Below are positions 1 to 7,365 of a DNA stretch of 9,113 nt, piece after piece; the stretch's first letter is position 1, and each line of letters opens with the position of its first letter. Source of the stretch: SZUA-230 sp964581095 (GTDB lineage: Bacteria > Bacteroidota > Bacteroidia > Cytophagales > Cyclobacteriaceae); NCBI GenBank assembly GCA_964581095.1, contig CAZONK010000140.1:1-9113 (forward strand). Direction: 5' to 3'. The position numbers and the translations under genes are program-made. The notes under the pieces are model-generated. The model did no database searches. It was not told the origin of the DNA and was given only the letters and a program-made list of their open reading frames with translations.

Positions 1-2
1 CT

Positions 3-542
3 CCAGGTTTTTCTATTTATAATGTGAAAGGGGAGAAATTTAATGAATTAATTGGGGAAAAAGCACCTGGTTTCAAAATGACTACTTTGAGAGGTAATGA
101 ATTCAAGCTAAGGGATCATTTTGGCAAAACAATAATAATTAATTTCTGGAGCCTCAGTTGTGCTGCTTGTTTTAAAGAAATAAGTGATTTTAATAGAATA
201 ATCCTTGAAAACAAGGATGAAGCTTTTTTACTTATATCTGTTATGGATGATTCAAAAGATGATGTATTAAAAAGAATTGTTCCTAACGGGAAATTTTATA
301 GCCTAAATAAGGCTGTGTTTGGAAATAAAGCGATAAACTATGAAATTATACCAAATGGTAGTGGTTTAATGCTGAAGTATGATTTTGTAATAACGGATGC
401 ATTTCCCATTACATTTTTTATTGACAAACAAGGGTTAATCCGGGATTTTAGTCATGGTTATTTGAGATCAATTGAAGGTGCTGGTACAATTTCAAATTAT
501 GATTTTCTAACAACCAAACTCATAAAGATAATGGATAAATAA
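3..542 (+). CDS. TlpA/AhpC-type thioredoxin-fold protein, 5' end outside the window
   Basis: Probable thiol-disulfide oxidoreductase of the TlpA/redoxin family, normally acting in the periplasm or attached to a membrane. A GTG at 24 could start a 172-residue protein, but the frame is open to the left edge (it reads PGFSIYN before the GTG) and no ribosome-binding site or signal peptide precedes it, so I treat it as the 3' part of a longer gene. Numbering from the GTG codon, the fold begins at about residue 8 (IGEKAPGF), a strand with NFW at 40-42 leads to the redox motif C46-A-A-C49, and the cis-proline is in FPITF (Pro128), followed by FIDKQG. The motif is unusual: TlpA proteins generally have WCxPC, whereas here both the preceding Trp and the Pro are absent. 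The gene ends in TAA and about 420 bp without a clear gene follows. Family is confident; partner protein is unknown. Confidence 0.8.
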   Translation, partial: PGFSIYNVKGEKFNELIGEKAPGFKMTTLRGNEFKLRDHFGKTIIINFWSLSCAACFKEISDFNRIILENKDEAFLLISVMDDSKDDVLKRIVPNGKFYSLNKAVFGNKAINYEIIPNGSGLMLKYDFVITDAFPITFFIDKQGLIRDFSHGYLRSIEGAGTISNYDFLTTKLIKIMDK

Positions 543-546
543 GTAA

Positions 547-712
547 TGGATCATCAGCATTTTCCTTAAATATACAAAGGAGTTTTGCGTTGTTAAAGAT
601 TGACTTTATAAGCTTGAACTCCTGCAAAAGTAATAAAGATTCCAATTGATGAAAGAGCACAGATTATTTTCGGATGGATAGATTTCCTTGAATTAACAGA
701 ATGTATTATTTA
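547..712 (-). pseudogene. Possible relic of a small secreted or membrane peptide gene (very doubtful)
   Basis: On the minus strand, codons 709 down to 596 read a stretch with two basic residues (SRK) and then a strongly hydrophobic segment (IICALSSIGIFITFAGVQAY), ending KVNL and a TAA at 595-593. No ATG, GTG or TTG is present in this frame. Past the stop the same frame reads QRKTPLYI and stops again; a neighbouring frame then reads KENADDP. The layout loosely recalls short signal-peptide-bearing peptides of Bacteroidota (NVEALA-type), which often sit near TlpA-like genes. That parallel is my inference. It may simply be noncoding DNA. Confidence 0.13.
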
Positions 713-860
713 CTTTATCTTAATGAGATTACGACTTCATTTCAAATCTATGACCTATAAGAATGGAAATTGTATGATCAAATTTAATGTTGTATCAAGA
801 ATAACATTATTTAATTAATTATTTGGAATACCTCTGATCTTTGAGTGTAGAGATTGTAGA

Positions 861-895
861 AATTGTATATTCTAGTACAAGCTGCAGCTACAATT
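861..895. repeat. Nested inverted repeats upstream of the efflux adaptor gene
   Basis: AATTGTA (861-867) is exactly complementary to TACAATT (889-895). Within this span TTGTA (863-867) can also pair with TACAA (876-880), and AGCTGCAGCT (880-889) is a perfect 10-bp palindrome. The cluster ends 67 bp before the adaptor ATG, a reasonable place for a repressor operator or a leader hairpin. No regulator gene is adjacent to support this. Confidence 0.35.
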
Positions 896-962
896 ATCGA
901 AATTTCGTGGAGTTTAGCCTTTTATTGGATATTTTTATAGTGCATTTCCATTTTGAGGTAGT

Positions 963-2018
963 ATGAAGATAAAAGTAAATATTCAAATTGGCCTACTTGC
1001 AATTCTATCGGGATGCAGTTCCGGTACGGGCAAAATTGCGGAACCGGATCCGGAAAATCTCAGGACGGAGTTCGCTGCCACCGAAGTACAAATAAGTAAA
1101 GCCGAAACGCGTCCGTTTGTTTACTTTATACATTCTAATGGTAAAGTTATAGCCGGCAATGAAGTACATATACTACTTAGGACCGGCGGATTACTTGAAA
1201 AAATCCATGTGCAGGAAGGGGACCTGATAAAAAAAGGAAAATTACTGGCATCCCTGGATAACCGGGACCAAAAACTAAATCTTAAAAAGGCAGAAGCGGA
1301 ACTAAAACAACAACAACTTGAATACAAGAGCCAGTTATTAGGTTTAGGCGCCAGACAGGACTCTATAAACAAAAAGGAGCTAATGGAGAACATCAGGATC
1401 CTGAGTGGATTGACAACTGCCAAGATTGGGTACGAGGAAGCTTTATTGGAATTCAACAAAACCATTGTCAGGGCTCCCATGTCAGGGGTAGTTAGTGATA
1501 TTGGCATTCAAAGTGGAAACCATGCTTCCCTGAACCAGGAGCTTTGTATTATATACAACCCCGGATATTTGATGGTTGAAACTGAAGTGCTTGAAACGGA
1601 TTTTGAAAAATTGAAATATGGATTAAATGCTGCCATATCACCTGTTGCTGCAGACAGTTCATACGAAGCAATGATAGATCATATTAATCCCCGCGTAAGT
1701 GAGAATGGAACACTTAAAGTTACATTGCGAATAAAAACACCAGCGGGCCTTGTTCCCGGGATGAACGTACAAGTAAAATTTTCCATACCCTATGCTGAAA
1801 ACCTGATTGTCCCCAAATCAGCCCTGGTGATCAGGTCGGGTAAAGAAGTGGTGTTTGTAGAAGAGAACGGATTGGCGAAATGGAAATATGTTACCTCAGG
1901 ATTGGAGAATGGTGAGGAAATAGAAATTATTGAAGGGCTGAACCCCGGGGCTAAGGTAATTACATCCAATAACTTGCAACTTGCCCATGATGCACCTGTT
2001 TCAATAATTGAAAATTAA
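963..2018 (+). CDS. RND efflux periplasmic adaptor (membrane fusion protein), lipoprotein
   Basis: Adaptor subunit of a tripartite RND efflux system, linking the inner-membrane pump to an outer-membrane channel. The 351-residue protein starts with a short lipoprotein signal peptide ending in lipobox LSGC, with Cys18 as the predicted lipid-anchored residue. Domains in order: first half-lipoyl segment around 64-98 (GGLLEKIHVQEGDLIKKG), a short helical hairpin about 100-165 rich in K, E, L and Q, second half-lipoyl segment about 167-195 (RAPMSGVVSDIGIQSG), beta-barrel about 200-272, and a membrane-proximal domain from about 275 (VPKSALV) to the end. Length and hairpin size fit RND adaptors rather than the longer HlyD/EmrA type. 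The ATG is chosen because the lipobox follows at the right distance. The pump gene follows on the same strand after an unusually long 322-bp spacer. Substrate cannot be read from the sequence. Confidence 0.9.
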   Translation: MKIKVNIQIGLLAILSGCSSGTGKIAEPDPENLRTEFAATEVQISKAETRPFVYFIHSNGKVIAGNEVHILLRTGGLLEKIHVQEGDLIKKGKLLASLDNRDQKLNLKKAEAELKQQQLEYKSQLLGLGARQDSINKKELMENIRILSGLTTAKIGYEEALLEFNKTIVRAPMSGVVSDIGIQSGNHASLNQELCIIYNPGYLMVETEVLETDFEKLKYGLNAAISPVAADSSYEAMIDHINPRVSENGTLKVTLRIKTPAGLVPGMNVQVKFSIPYAENLIVPKSALVIRSGKEVVFVEENGLAKWKYVTSGLENGEEIEIIEGLNPGAKVITSNNLQLAHDAPVSIIEN

Positions 2019-2086
2019 TTCAACATATAATTCTACAATACTAAATAAAACTACCTATTTAACTCAGATTTGTCGTTAGGGTTTTG

Positions 2087-2206
2087 TCCCAAAGGGATGC
2101 CTTTGGCGTGATGAAGGGTTAAAGTACAAGAAAATCAGGTACTTAGGTGAGGAAGCATAGCCTAAGTTATGCTGATGATCCAACTTTGTGTTAAGTGCCT
2201 GATTTT
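2087..2206. repeat. Structured element: hairpin plus large imperfect inverted repeat
   Basis: CCAAAGG (2089-2095) pairs with CCTTTGG (2100-2106) around a GATG loop; overlapping it, TCCC-AAA-GGGA (2087-2097) is an alternative small hairpin. Downstream, the 15-base arm AAAATCAGGTACTTA (2131-2145) pairs with TAAGTGCCTGATTTT (2192-2206) with one G-T wobble. Inside are two further complementary pairs, CTTAGG/CCTAAG (2142-2147 with 2161-2166) and AGCATA/TATGCT (2154-2159 with 2168-2173). AAGTAC (2122-2127) can compete for GTACTT (2139-2144). Mutually exclusive folds are therefore possible. It could be a small mobile repeat or a regulatory RNA leader; no known riboswitch class is recognised. Confidence 0.6.
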
Positions 2207-2304
2207 GAAGTAATTTGACCATGTAATAGAAAGTCTAATGACAATTCTGGGTTTAATTCAAGAATATATATTCAAGCAATCTCTTAGTTCTTTGTAGATA
2301 GTGA

Positions 2305-2318
2305 TGTTACCTGTAACA
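2305..2318. promoter_or_regulatory. 14-bp palindrome, candidate operator before the pump gene
   Basis: TGTTAC-CT-GTAACA is a perfect inverted repeat with 6-bp arms and a 2-bp centre, ending 22 bp before the pump ATG. Size and position would suit a dimeric repressor, but no regulator gene is nearby and the binding protein is unknown. The half TGTAAC resembles an ECF -35 box, but no CGTC follows at 16-17 bp. Confidence 0.35.
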
Positions 2319-2340
2319 ATCTTTTTATTTTAGTGACACA

Positions 2341-5300
2341 ATGGTAAAATTCCTCATCAATAGGCCCATCGCTGTTCTAATCTCAACACTTGCCCTGATT
2401 ATATTTAGTGTACTCTCAGTAATGGATCTTCCAATTAGTTTGTTGCCATCATTGGATGTACCTTCCCTGGTCATTCGGGTTTCTTCACCCAATACATCTG
2501 CCCGGGAAATAGAAAATAATATTTTAAAACCAATCCGCAATAACCTCCTTACACTTCGTAATCTCGACAACCTGGAAAGTATTTCGTCCAACGAATCTGG
2601 ACGAATTGAAATAAGGTTCTCCTTTAAGACCGATATGAACATTGCATTTGTTGATGTTAATGAACGCATTGACCGGCTTTTGGATATTCTGCCGAAAAAT
2701 ATGGAGCGGCCCAGGGTAATGCGGATCAGCGCTTCAGATATTCCTGTTGTTCGAATTCAAATTGTACCGAAATCTGAAGCCGAAATGATCGAAACCTCAG
2801 TTTTGGTTGACAAGGTCATTCGTAAACGAATCGAACAGCTGGATGGTATTTCACTAGTTGATGTTGGTGGCTTACAAACAGAAGTCATTTCTGTACGTCC
2901 CGATTACAACAAAATGGATGCTTTGAATATTTCCGAAAATGTACTATTAGATGCAATACGGGATGGTAATGTAACCTGGGGGAGCTTGAATGTAAAAGAT
3001 GGCCAGTATCGTTACTATGTCAAAGTTTCATCAACGATTTTAAATACTGAGGACATCGAAAGTTTACCGGTTCGAACTCCTAAAGGGACGATACTGTCAG
3101 TTGGTGAATTGGCATTTGTAGATCGTGTAAAACAAACACCCGAAGGATATCACCTGTTCAATGAAAAGGAAGCAATTGTTGTAGCCGTACATAAGCAGGA
3201 TCAAGCCAAAATGACGGAACTCTTGCCGGAGATAAAGGCAAGCCTTGATGTATTTAAAAAGGACTATCCTCAATTGGAGTTTCACATGACACAAGATCAA
3301 TCCAGTTTATTACTGTCCGGTATAAATAATTTAAAGTCTGCCCTTCTTTTTGGAGGCTTGTTCGCAATTATCATTCTTTTTGTTTTCATGAAAGATTATC
3401 GGCTGGCTATCATCATGGGACTCAGTATTCCTGTTTGTTTGCTGTTGAGTTTTATAATATTCAATGTTTTTGGCCTATCCATTAATGTAGTTTCGCTTAG
3501 TGGTTTGGCACTGGGTATTGGTATGTTGATCGACAATGCAATCATCGTTTTAGACAACATATCAATACAACGGAAATTGGGAAATAACCTCATTGATAGC
3601 TGTGTAAAAGGAGTAAATCAGGTGATGGCGCCTCTGATCAGTTCTGTCCTGACAACATTGGCTGTGTTTGTACCGTTGGTTTTTCTCCATGGAATATCAG
3701 GGGCTCTTTTTTTCGACCAGGCTGTTGCTGTGGCCGCTATATTATCCGTCTCACTATTAGTGTCTTTTATTCTACTTCCTCTTTTCTATAAATTATTTTT
3801 TTCCGATAGGTCATCCGTTGAGGCCGACAGTAAATTTTTTCGATATTTAAAAAGGATTTACGGCTTATCTTATAATCTGATCTGGCGACATAAGTTAATG
3901 TCTTTCATTTTACTAATTCTGCTTTCCGGTTCCGTATTATGGATGGGTATTACAATTCCTAAAAGCGGAATGCCTGAAATCGAAAGCAATGAGTTGTTAT
4001 TGACCGTTGACTGGAATGCATCCATTGGACCTGGGGAAAATAAACGACGTATACTTGAAATGAATGTCGAATTTGGTCAATATACCCGAATTTCTGAATC
4101 AGATATTGCCCGTTTAGGATATATATTTCACAATGAAGATAGTCATCCTGCCTGGTTACAAACCTGGTTCCAACTAAAAAAAGATGTTGATAAACAAATG
4201 TTTGTGAAATTGTTGAACAAATGGTTTATTAACCACTATCCGGGGGCAGAGGTCTCCATCACGGATGCCCCGAATGCATTTGACCAGCTATTTATCAGCG
4301 ATGAAGCACGTGTACGAACGAAAATCAGGAACATGGATCAACTCCTATCATTTGATGATATTGAGAAAGTCATTGACAATGAATACAAAAGCACAATGAT
4401 ACCGGGCCCGGGATTCAGTCGGGTAACGATCAATCACTTCACCATTAATAATGAAAGACTCGCCTTGTACAATGTATCCAGGACCGAAGTTGTAAAAGCC
4501 CTTGACCGATTATTTGATGACTATAATATAACAACGTTAAAAAATTATGGGGAAGAACTTCCTGTACGCCTGGTCTCACGAGGTGAGATAAATAATCGGT
4601 TGGACGATATATTCGTCCAGAATCAGGACACTTCGAAATATCCTCTTAGCGCTTTTGTGAGGTCATCTCTCGATATGGACTTTAAGCATATTACAAGTGA
4701 TAAAAGAGGGGAGTATCAAAGTATATTTTGGCAGGAAGCAACCGATCCTGAAAAACTAATGAATAATGTAAACAGCTCATTGGTTTCCAGCAATTTCCTT
4801 GTGGACTTTGATGGAAGTTATTTTAGCAATATGAAAAATCTCAGGCAATTGGCCCTGGTCCTGACGATATCCCTGGCTTTATTATACTTTGTACTTGCAG
4901 CACAGTTCGAGTCACTTTTACAACCTCTCATCATATTGTTGACAATTCCTCTTGGCATCGCGGGTAGTCTGGTTATACTTCATCTTACAGGTACGTCACT
5001 AAACATAATGTCAGCTATAGGTATTATTGTGATGTTGGGCATAATGGTAAATGATGCAATATTAAAAGTAGATACAATTAACAGGCTTGTAAGGGGCACA
5101 GACGGACAGGAAAAACTCGAAGTATCGAATGCAATACATATTGCCAGTGAACGACGTCTAAAGCCGATCTTAATGACCACGATCACAACAATCCTTGCCC
5201 TGTTGCCGGTTCTCTTTTTAGGAGGATTAGGGGCGGATCTCCAGCGTCCCCTGGTTTATTCAGTAATTGGAGGACTCAGTGTCGGTACATTAACTGCTAT

Positions 5301-5358
5301 CTATTTTGTGCCTTTGGCATATTATTACATGAGTAGAAGGAACTCCAGCCAGGGCTGA
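2341..5358 (+). CDS. RND-family efflux pump, inner-membrane permease (AcrB/MdtB-like)
   Basis: Proton-driven inner-membrane component of a tripartite efflux complex, 1,005 residues, slightly shorter than AcrB-type pumps. The duplicated RND architecture is clear: TM1 at about 9-28 (typical start MVKFLINRPIA), a large periplasmic domain to about 320, helices TM2-6 at about 330-490, TM7 at about 517-537, a second periplasmic domain to about 830, and TM8-12 at about 834-997. TM4 carries the proton-relay region GIGMLIDNAIIVLDN with Asp398-Asn399, where AcrB has two aspartates. TM10 carries GIMVNDAILKVD with Asn904-Asp905, where AcrB has Lys940-Asn941. Such VND sequences occur in other RND branches. 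RRLKPILMTT in TM11 is also conserved. The ATG is chosen from the family N-terminus; there is no Shine-Dalgarno sequence. It follows the cognate adaptor gene. No TolC-like channel gene is in the window. Drug, metal or lipid export cannot be told apart. Confidence 0.93.
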   Translation: MVKFLINRPIAVLISTLALIIFSVLSVMDLPISLLPSLDVPSLVIRVSSPNTSAREIENNILKPIRNNLLTLRNLDNLESISSNESGRIEIRFSFKTDMNIAFVDVNERIDRLLDILPKNMERPRVMRISASDIPVVRIQIVPKSEAEMIETSVLVDKVIRKRIEQLDGISLVDVGGLQTEVISVRPDYNKMDALNISENVLLDAIRDGNVTWGSLNVKDGQYRYYVKVSSTILNTEDIESLPVRTPKGTILSVGELAFVDRVKQTPEGYHLFNEKEAIVVAVHKQDQAKMTELLPEIKASLDVFKKDYPQLEFHMTQDQSSLLLSGINNLKSALLFGGLFAIIILFVFMKDYRLAIIMGLSIPVCLLLSFIIFNVFGLSINVVSLSGLALGIGMLIDNAIIVLDNISIQRKLGNNLIDSCVKGVNQVMAPLISSVLTTLAVFVPLVFLHGISGALFFDQAVAVAAILSVSLLVSFILLPLFYKLFFSDRSSVEADSKFFRYLKRIYGLSYNLIWRHKLMSFILLILLSGSVLWMGITIPKSGMPEIESNELLLTVDWNASIGPGENKRRILEMNVEFGQYTRISESDIARLGYIFHNEDSHPAWLQTWFQLKKDVDKQMFVKLLNKWFINHYPGAEVSITDAPNAFDQLFISDEARVRTKIRNMDQLLSFDDIEKVIDNEYKSTMIPGPGFSRVTINHFTINNERLALYNVSRTEVVKALDRLFDDYNITTLKNYGEELPVRLVSRGEINNRLDDIFVQNQDTSKYPLSAFVRSSLDMDFKHITSDKRGEYQSIFWQEATDPEKLMNNVNSSLVSSNFLVDFDGSYFSNMKNLRQLALVLTISLALLYFVLAAQFESLLQPLIILLTIPLGIAGSLVILHLTGTSLNIMSAIGIIVMLGIMVNDAILKVDTINRLVRGTDGQEKLEVSNAIHIASERRLKPILMTTITTILALLPVLFLGGLGADLQRPLVYSVIGGLSVGTLTAIYFVPLAYYYMSRRNSSQG

Positions 5359-5447
5359 ATCAATTGCAAAAATATTACAGGTTACAATTTTTAGTTTCCT
5401 GTCAAATTCTTTTGAATCAAGTCATTTATTAATGATGCACTTTATAC

Positions 5448-5455
5448 TAATTTTG
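5448..5455 (+). promoter_or_regulatory. Possible Bacteroidota -7 promoter box of the symporter gene
   Basis: TAATTTTG matches the Bacteroidota primary-sigma -7 consensus TAnnTTTG and lies 14 bp before the symporter ATG. No TTG/TTTG box is seen at the expected -33 distance, so support is only half. The 111-bp gap after the pump gene leaves room for an independent promoter. Confidence 0.3.
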
Positions 5456-5469
5456 TATTTTGGCACAAA

Positions 5470-6942
5470 ATGCAGGGGGTTACAGCAAACAATGTCATCA
5501 AATACACAGGACTGATCACAGGGCCATTACTGTTTTTTCTCATCTTATTTTTTGCAGATACTTCTGCTCTTTCTATTGAAGCCTGGCGTGTGATTGGGCT
5601 GGCAGCATGGATGGTGGTATGGTGGATAACCGAAGCTGTACCTATTCCTGCTACTGCTTTATTACCACTCGTAATGTTTCCGTTCCTTGAAATATTTACT
5701 ATTAAAGAATCAACAGCGCCCTATGCCAGTCCGATCATATTTTTATTTATGGGGGGTTTTTTAATTGCTTTAGGTTTAGAAAAACACGGATTGCACAAAC
5801 GGATAGCCTTAAACCTGGTAAGATTAACAGGTACACATGCTAATGGTATTATCATGGGGTTCATGATAGCGACTGCTTTTTTGAGCATGTGGATAAGCAA
5901 CACCGCCACTACAGTCATGATGCTTCCTATTGCGATGTCGGTTATTGATTTGATTACAAAAAAAGACAACGGCAATTTACCGGATGGAGAAAAAAAAGGT
6001 TATGATCTCTTTGCCCTGGGATTGTTGTTGAGTATTGCTTATGCTGCAAACATCGGAGGGGCCGCAACGATTATTGGTACACCTCCGAATGTAGTGCTCA
6101 TTGGTTACCTCGATGAAATTGTTCACTATAGCATGGATTTTAGCAGGTGGTTGATGATTGGTATTCCGGTAAGTTTCGGATTACTGGTTGTAACATACCT
6201 GCTTCTTACAAAGGTATTGTTTCCCAACAAACTCGGAAAGATTGAAGGATCTGATAAGGTAATAAAGGACCAGATACAAATGCTTGGCCCCATGAGCAGG
6301 GAAGAGAAGATCGTTGCCTTCGTTTTTTTTATGACAGCTTTTGGCTGGATTTTTAAAAAATACATCAATGGATTGATTGGTGCTGATCTGCTTAGTGATA
6401 CTGTAACAGCAATGTCCGGTGGAATTCTAATGTTTTTAATTCCTGTGGATTTAAAGAGCGGAAAGTTTTTAATGCGGTGGGAAGATACTGCCCGTATGCC
6501 ATGGGGTATTTTAATACTTTTTGGTGGTGGGCTTACCCTTGCAAAAGGGATGGAAACTACAGGCCTGATCCAGTTAATAGGTAATTCCATTTCTGATAAT
6601 GAACATATGCCAATATGGTTACTCATTACACTTCTGATTACCACCATGTTGTTTATGACCGAATTGATGAGCAACGTTGCGCTTACTACCATTTTTATTC
6701 CTGTTGTAATAGGAATCGCTCATGGTTTTAATTTAAACCCTGTTTTGGTTTCAATTCCTGTAACCATAGCTGCCAGTTGCGCTTTTATGATGCCTATTTC
6801 TACTCCGCCAAATGCAATAGTTTTTTCAAGCGGGCGTATTAAAATGAGGGAAATGGCGAAGGCGGGGTTTATTTTGAATATTGTAAGTGTGATTGTATTG
6901 GTTGTAGCTACGTTTACAATAATCGAGTGGGTATTTGGTTAA
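5470..6942 (+). CDS. DASS/SLC13-family sodium:dicarboxylate (or sulfate) symporter
   Basis: Inner-membrane transporter of the divalent anion:Na+ symporter family (VcINDY, SdcS, mammalian NaDC relatives), which usually imports C4-dicarboxylates such as succinate, malate or fumarate together with sodium. At 490 residues it is full length, with about 11-12 hydrophobic segments. The two inverted halves each carry the family Na+/carboxylate-binding signature: Ser143-Asn144-Thr145 (SNTATTVMMLPIA) and Ser401-Asn402-Val403 (SNVALTTIFIPVV). Each is followed by its TPPN loop, IGTPPNVVLIG at about 204 and ISTPPNAIVFSSG at about 444. The second triplet is SNV rather than the SNT of VcINDY. The N-terminal WWITEAVPIPATALLPLV segment is also characteristic. 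The ATG at 5470 is the only good start; an in-frame stop lies at 5413. A gene on the opposite strand converges from the right. Substrate assignment is by family only. Confidence 0.92.
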   Translation: MQGVTANNVIKYTGLITGPLLFFLILFFADTSALSIEAWRVIGLAAWMVVWWITEAVPIPATALLPLVMFPFLEIFTIKESTAPYASPIIFLFMGGFLIALGLEKHGLHKRIALNLVRLTGTHANGIIMGFMIATAFLSMWISNTATTVMMLPIAMSVIDLITKKDNGNLPDGEKKGYDLFALGLLLSIAYAANIGGAATIIGTPPNVVLIGYLDEIVHYSMDFSRWLMIGIPVSFGLLVVTYLLLTKVLFPNKLGKIEGSDKVIKDQIQMLGPMSREEKIVAFVFFMTAFGWIFKKYINGLIGADLLSDTVTAMSGGILMFLIPVDLKSGKFLMRWEDTARMPWGILILFGGGLTLAKGMETTGLIQLIGNSISDNEHMPIWLLITLLITTMLFMTELMSNVALTTIFIPVVIGIAHGFNLNPVLVSIPVTIAASCAFMMPISTPPNAIVFSSGRIKMREMAKAGFILNIVSVIVLVVATFTIIEWVFG

Positions 6943-7007
6943 AAGAGGAGAGACTGCTTCCACCCAATATTCTAGTGAAAGTAATCTCAGCCTGTGGACA
7001 GCATGAC

Positions 7008-7028
7008 TAGATCAGGATTACTGATCTA
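7008..7028. terminator. Possible intrinsic terminator between convergent genes
   Basis: TAGATCA (7008-7014) and TGATCTA (7022-7028) form a perfect 7-bp stem around a 7-base loop. On the plus strand TTTCTTT follows directly, so it could end the symporter transcript 66 bp after its stop. It overlaps the stop codon of the convergent minus-strand gene (TAA at 7020-7018). The stem is AT-rich and therefore weak. Confidence 0.4.
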
Positions 7029-7365
7029 TTTCTTTATCACGCTTTTCTTCAATGATATAGGAAATACCCAATCCAGCTCCTCCGAAAATGAATAGCATTG
7101 AAAAATAAGCAACCTCCTCCATTCGAAAATTCACGTCAAGGAAATAACCTGCTAACAGGCCTAAACCTGCACCTATAAATAGTAAAGCAAATCGCAGAGG
7201 CCATAAGGCTTTACTCCTTTTTACTGCCATGTCACCCGGATTAAGTCCTTTTTCAATCATTGCCATCTTTTCGTCGTTGGCATATTTTCTCATATAAACC
7301 AAAGTGACTAAACCACTTACAGAAAATATTATTAACCATACAATTCCTAATGTTCCTTCATGCAT
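7018..7365 (-). CDS. Small three-helix membrane protein, DUF6249-like
   Basis: A 115-residue protein with three predicted membrane helices at about 4-25, 57-76 and 85-105. Between the first two is a cytoplasmic-looking charged loop with RKYANDEKMAMIEKGLNPGD. The MIEKGL phrase after a single N-terminal helix is typical of the DUF6249 group of Bacteroidota membrane proteins, which often accompany ECF sigma genes. No biochemical function is known to me. It is divergent from the sigma gene, and its upstream region carries the same ECF promoter as the sigma gene, so it is probably a member of that regulon. It could act in envelope-stress signalling or be an effector of it. The ATG is chosen because the first helix follows at once and no longer frame exists. 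A 13-codon out-of-frame ORF (7388-7347) with its own ATG overlaps the start. Confidence 0.75.
   Translation of the reverse strand: MHEGTLGIVWLIIFSVSGLVTLVYMRKYANDEKMAMIEKGLNPGDMAVKRSKALWPLRFALLFIGAGLGLLAGYFLDVNFRMEEVAYFSMLFIFGGAGLGISYIIEEKRDKEIDQ

Larger units (their letters stand above)
543..962. other. Long intergenic region with no convincing gene
   Basis: This AT-rich stretch separates the redoxin gene from the efflux adaptor gene and should hold the adaptor's promoter. I find no clear match to the Bacteroidota -7 box (TAnnTTTG). Near the left end AGGAGTT (578-584) and AACTCCT (617-623) are complementary, but a 32-base loop and no T-tract make a terminator doubtful. The right part has the nested inverted repeats listed separately (861-895). 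A weak GAGG (955-958) lies four bases before the adaptor ATG. Confidence 0.5.
2019..2340. other. Long spacer between adaptor and pump genes, rich in secondary structure
   Basis: Adaptor and pump genes of RND operons are usually nearly contiguous, so this 322-bp gap is notable. It contains no plausible gene. It does contain a compact hairpin (2089-2106), a large imperfect inverted repeat (2131-2206) and a 14-bp palindrome (2305-2318), listed separately. No strict TAnnTTTG promoter box is visible. The spacer may be an inserted repeat element, a regulatory leader for the pump, or both. Confidence 0.6.

Noticed and set aside
1121..1507. 128-codon open frame on the minus strand
   Set aside because: It is antisense to the adaptor gene's lipoyl and hairpin region and has a low-complexity Ser/Leu-rich translation typical of a shadow frame.
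2197..2206. 10-mer GCCTGATTTT shared with 8749-8758, hinting that the two structured regions are copies of one element
   Set aside because: Similarity beyond the 10-mer is patchy and needs gaps; not enough to claim a common origin by eye.
2312..2337. TGTAAC followed by TGAC after 16 bp, as a third ECF promoter
   Set aside because: The second box is not CGTC, spacing differs from the two good sites, and the predicted +1 would fall inside the pump start codon region.
5377..5386. 10-mer ACAGGTTACA shared with 7417-7426 and similar to the palindrome at 2305-2318
   Set aside because: Dozens of shared 10-mers are expected by chance in 9 kb, and at 5377 no CGTC lies at the right distance on the minus strand.
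6126..6692. 188-codon open frame on the minus strand
   Set aside because: It lies wholly inside the symporter gene, whose family motifs are unmistakable; the antisense translation shows no recognisable domain.
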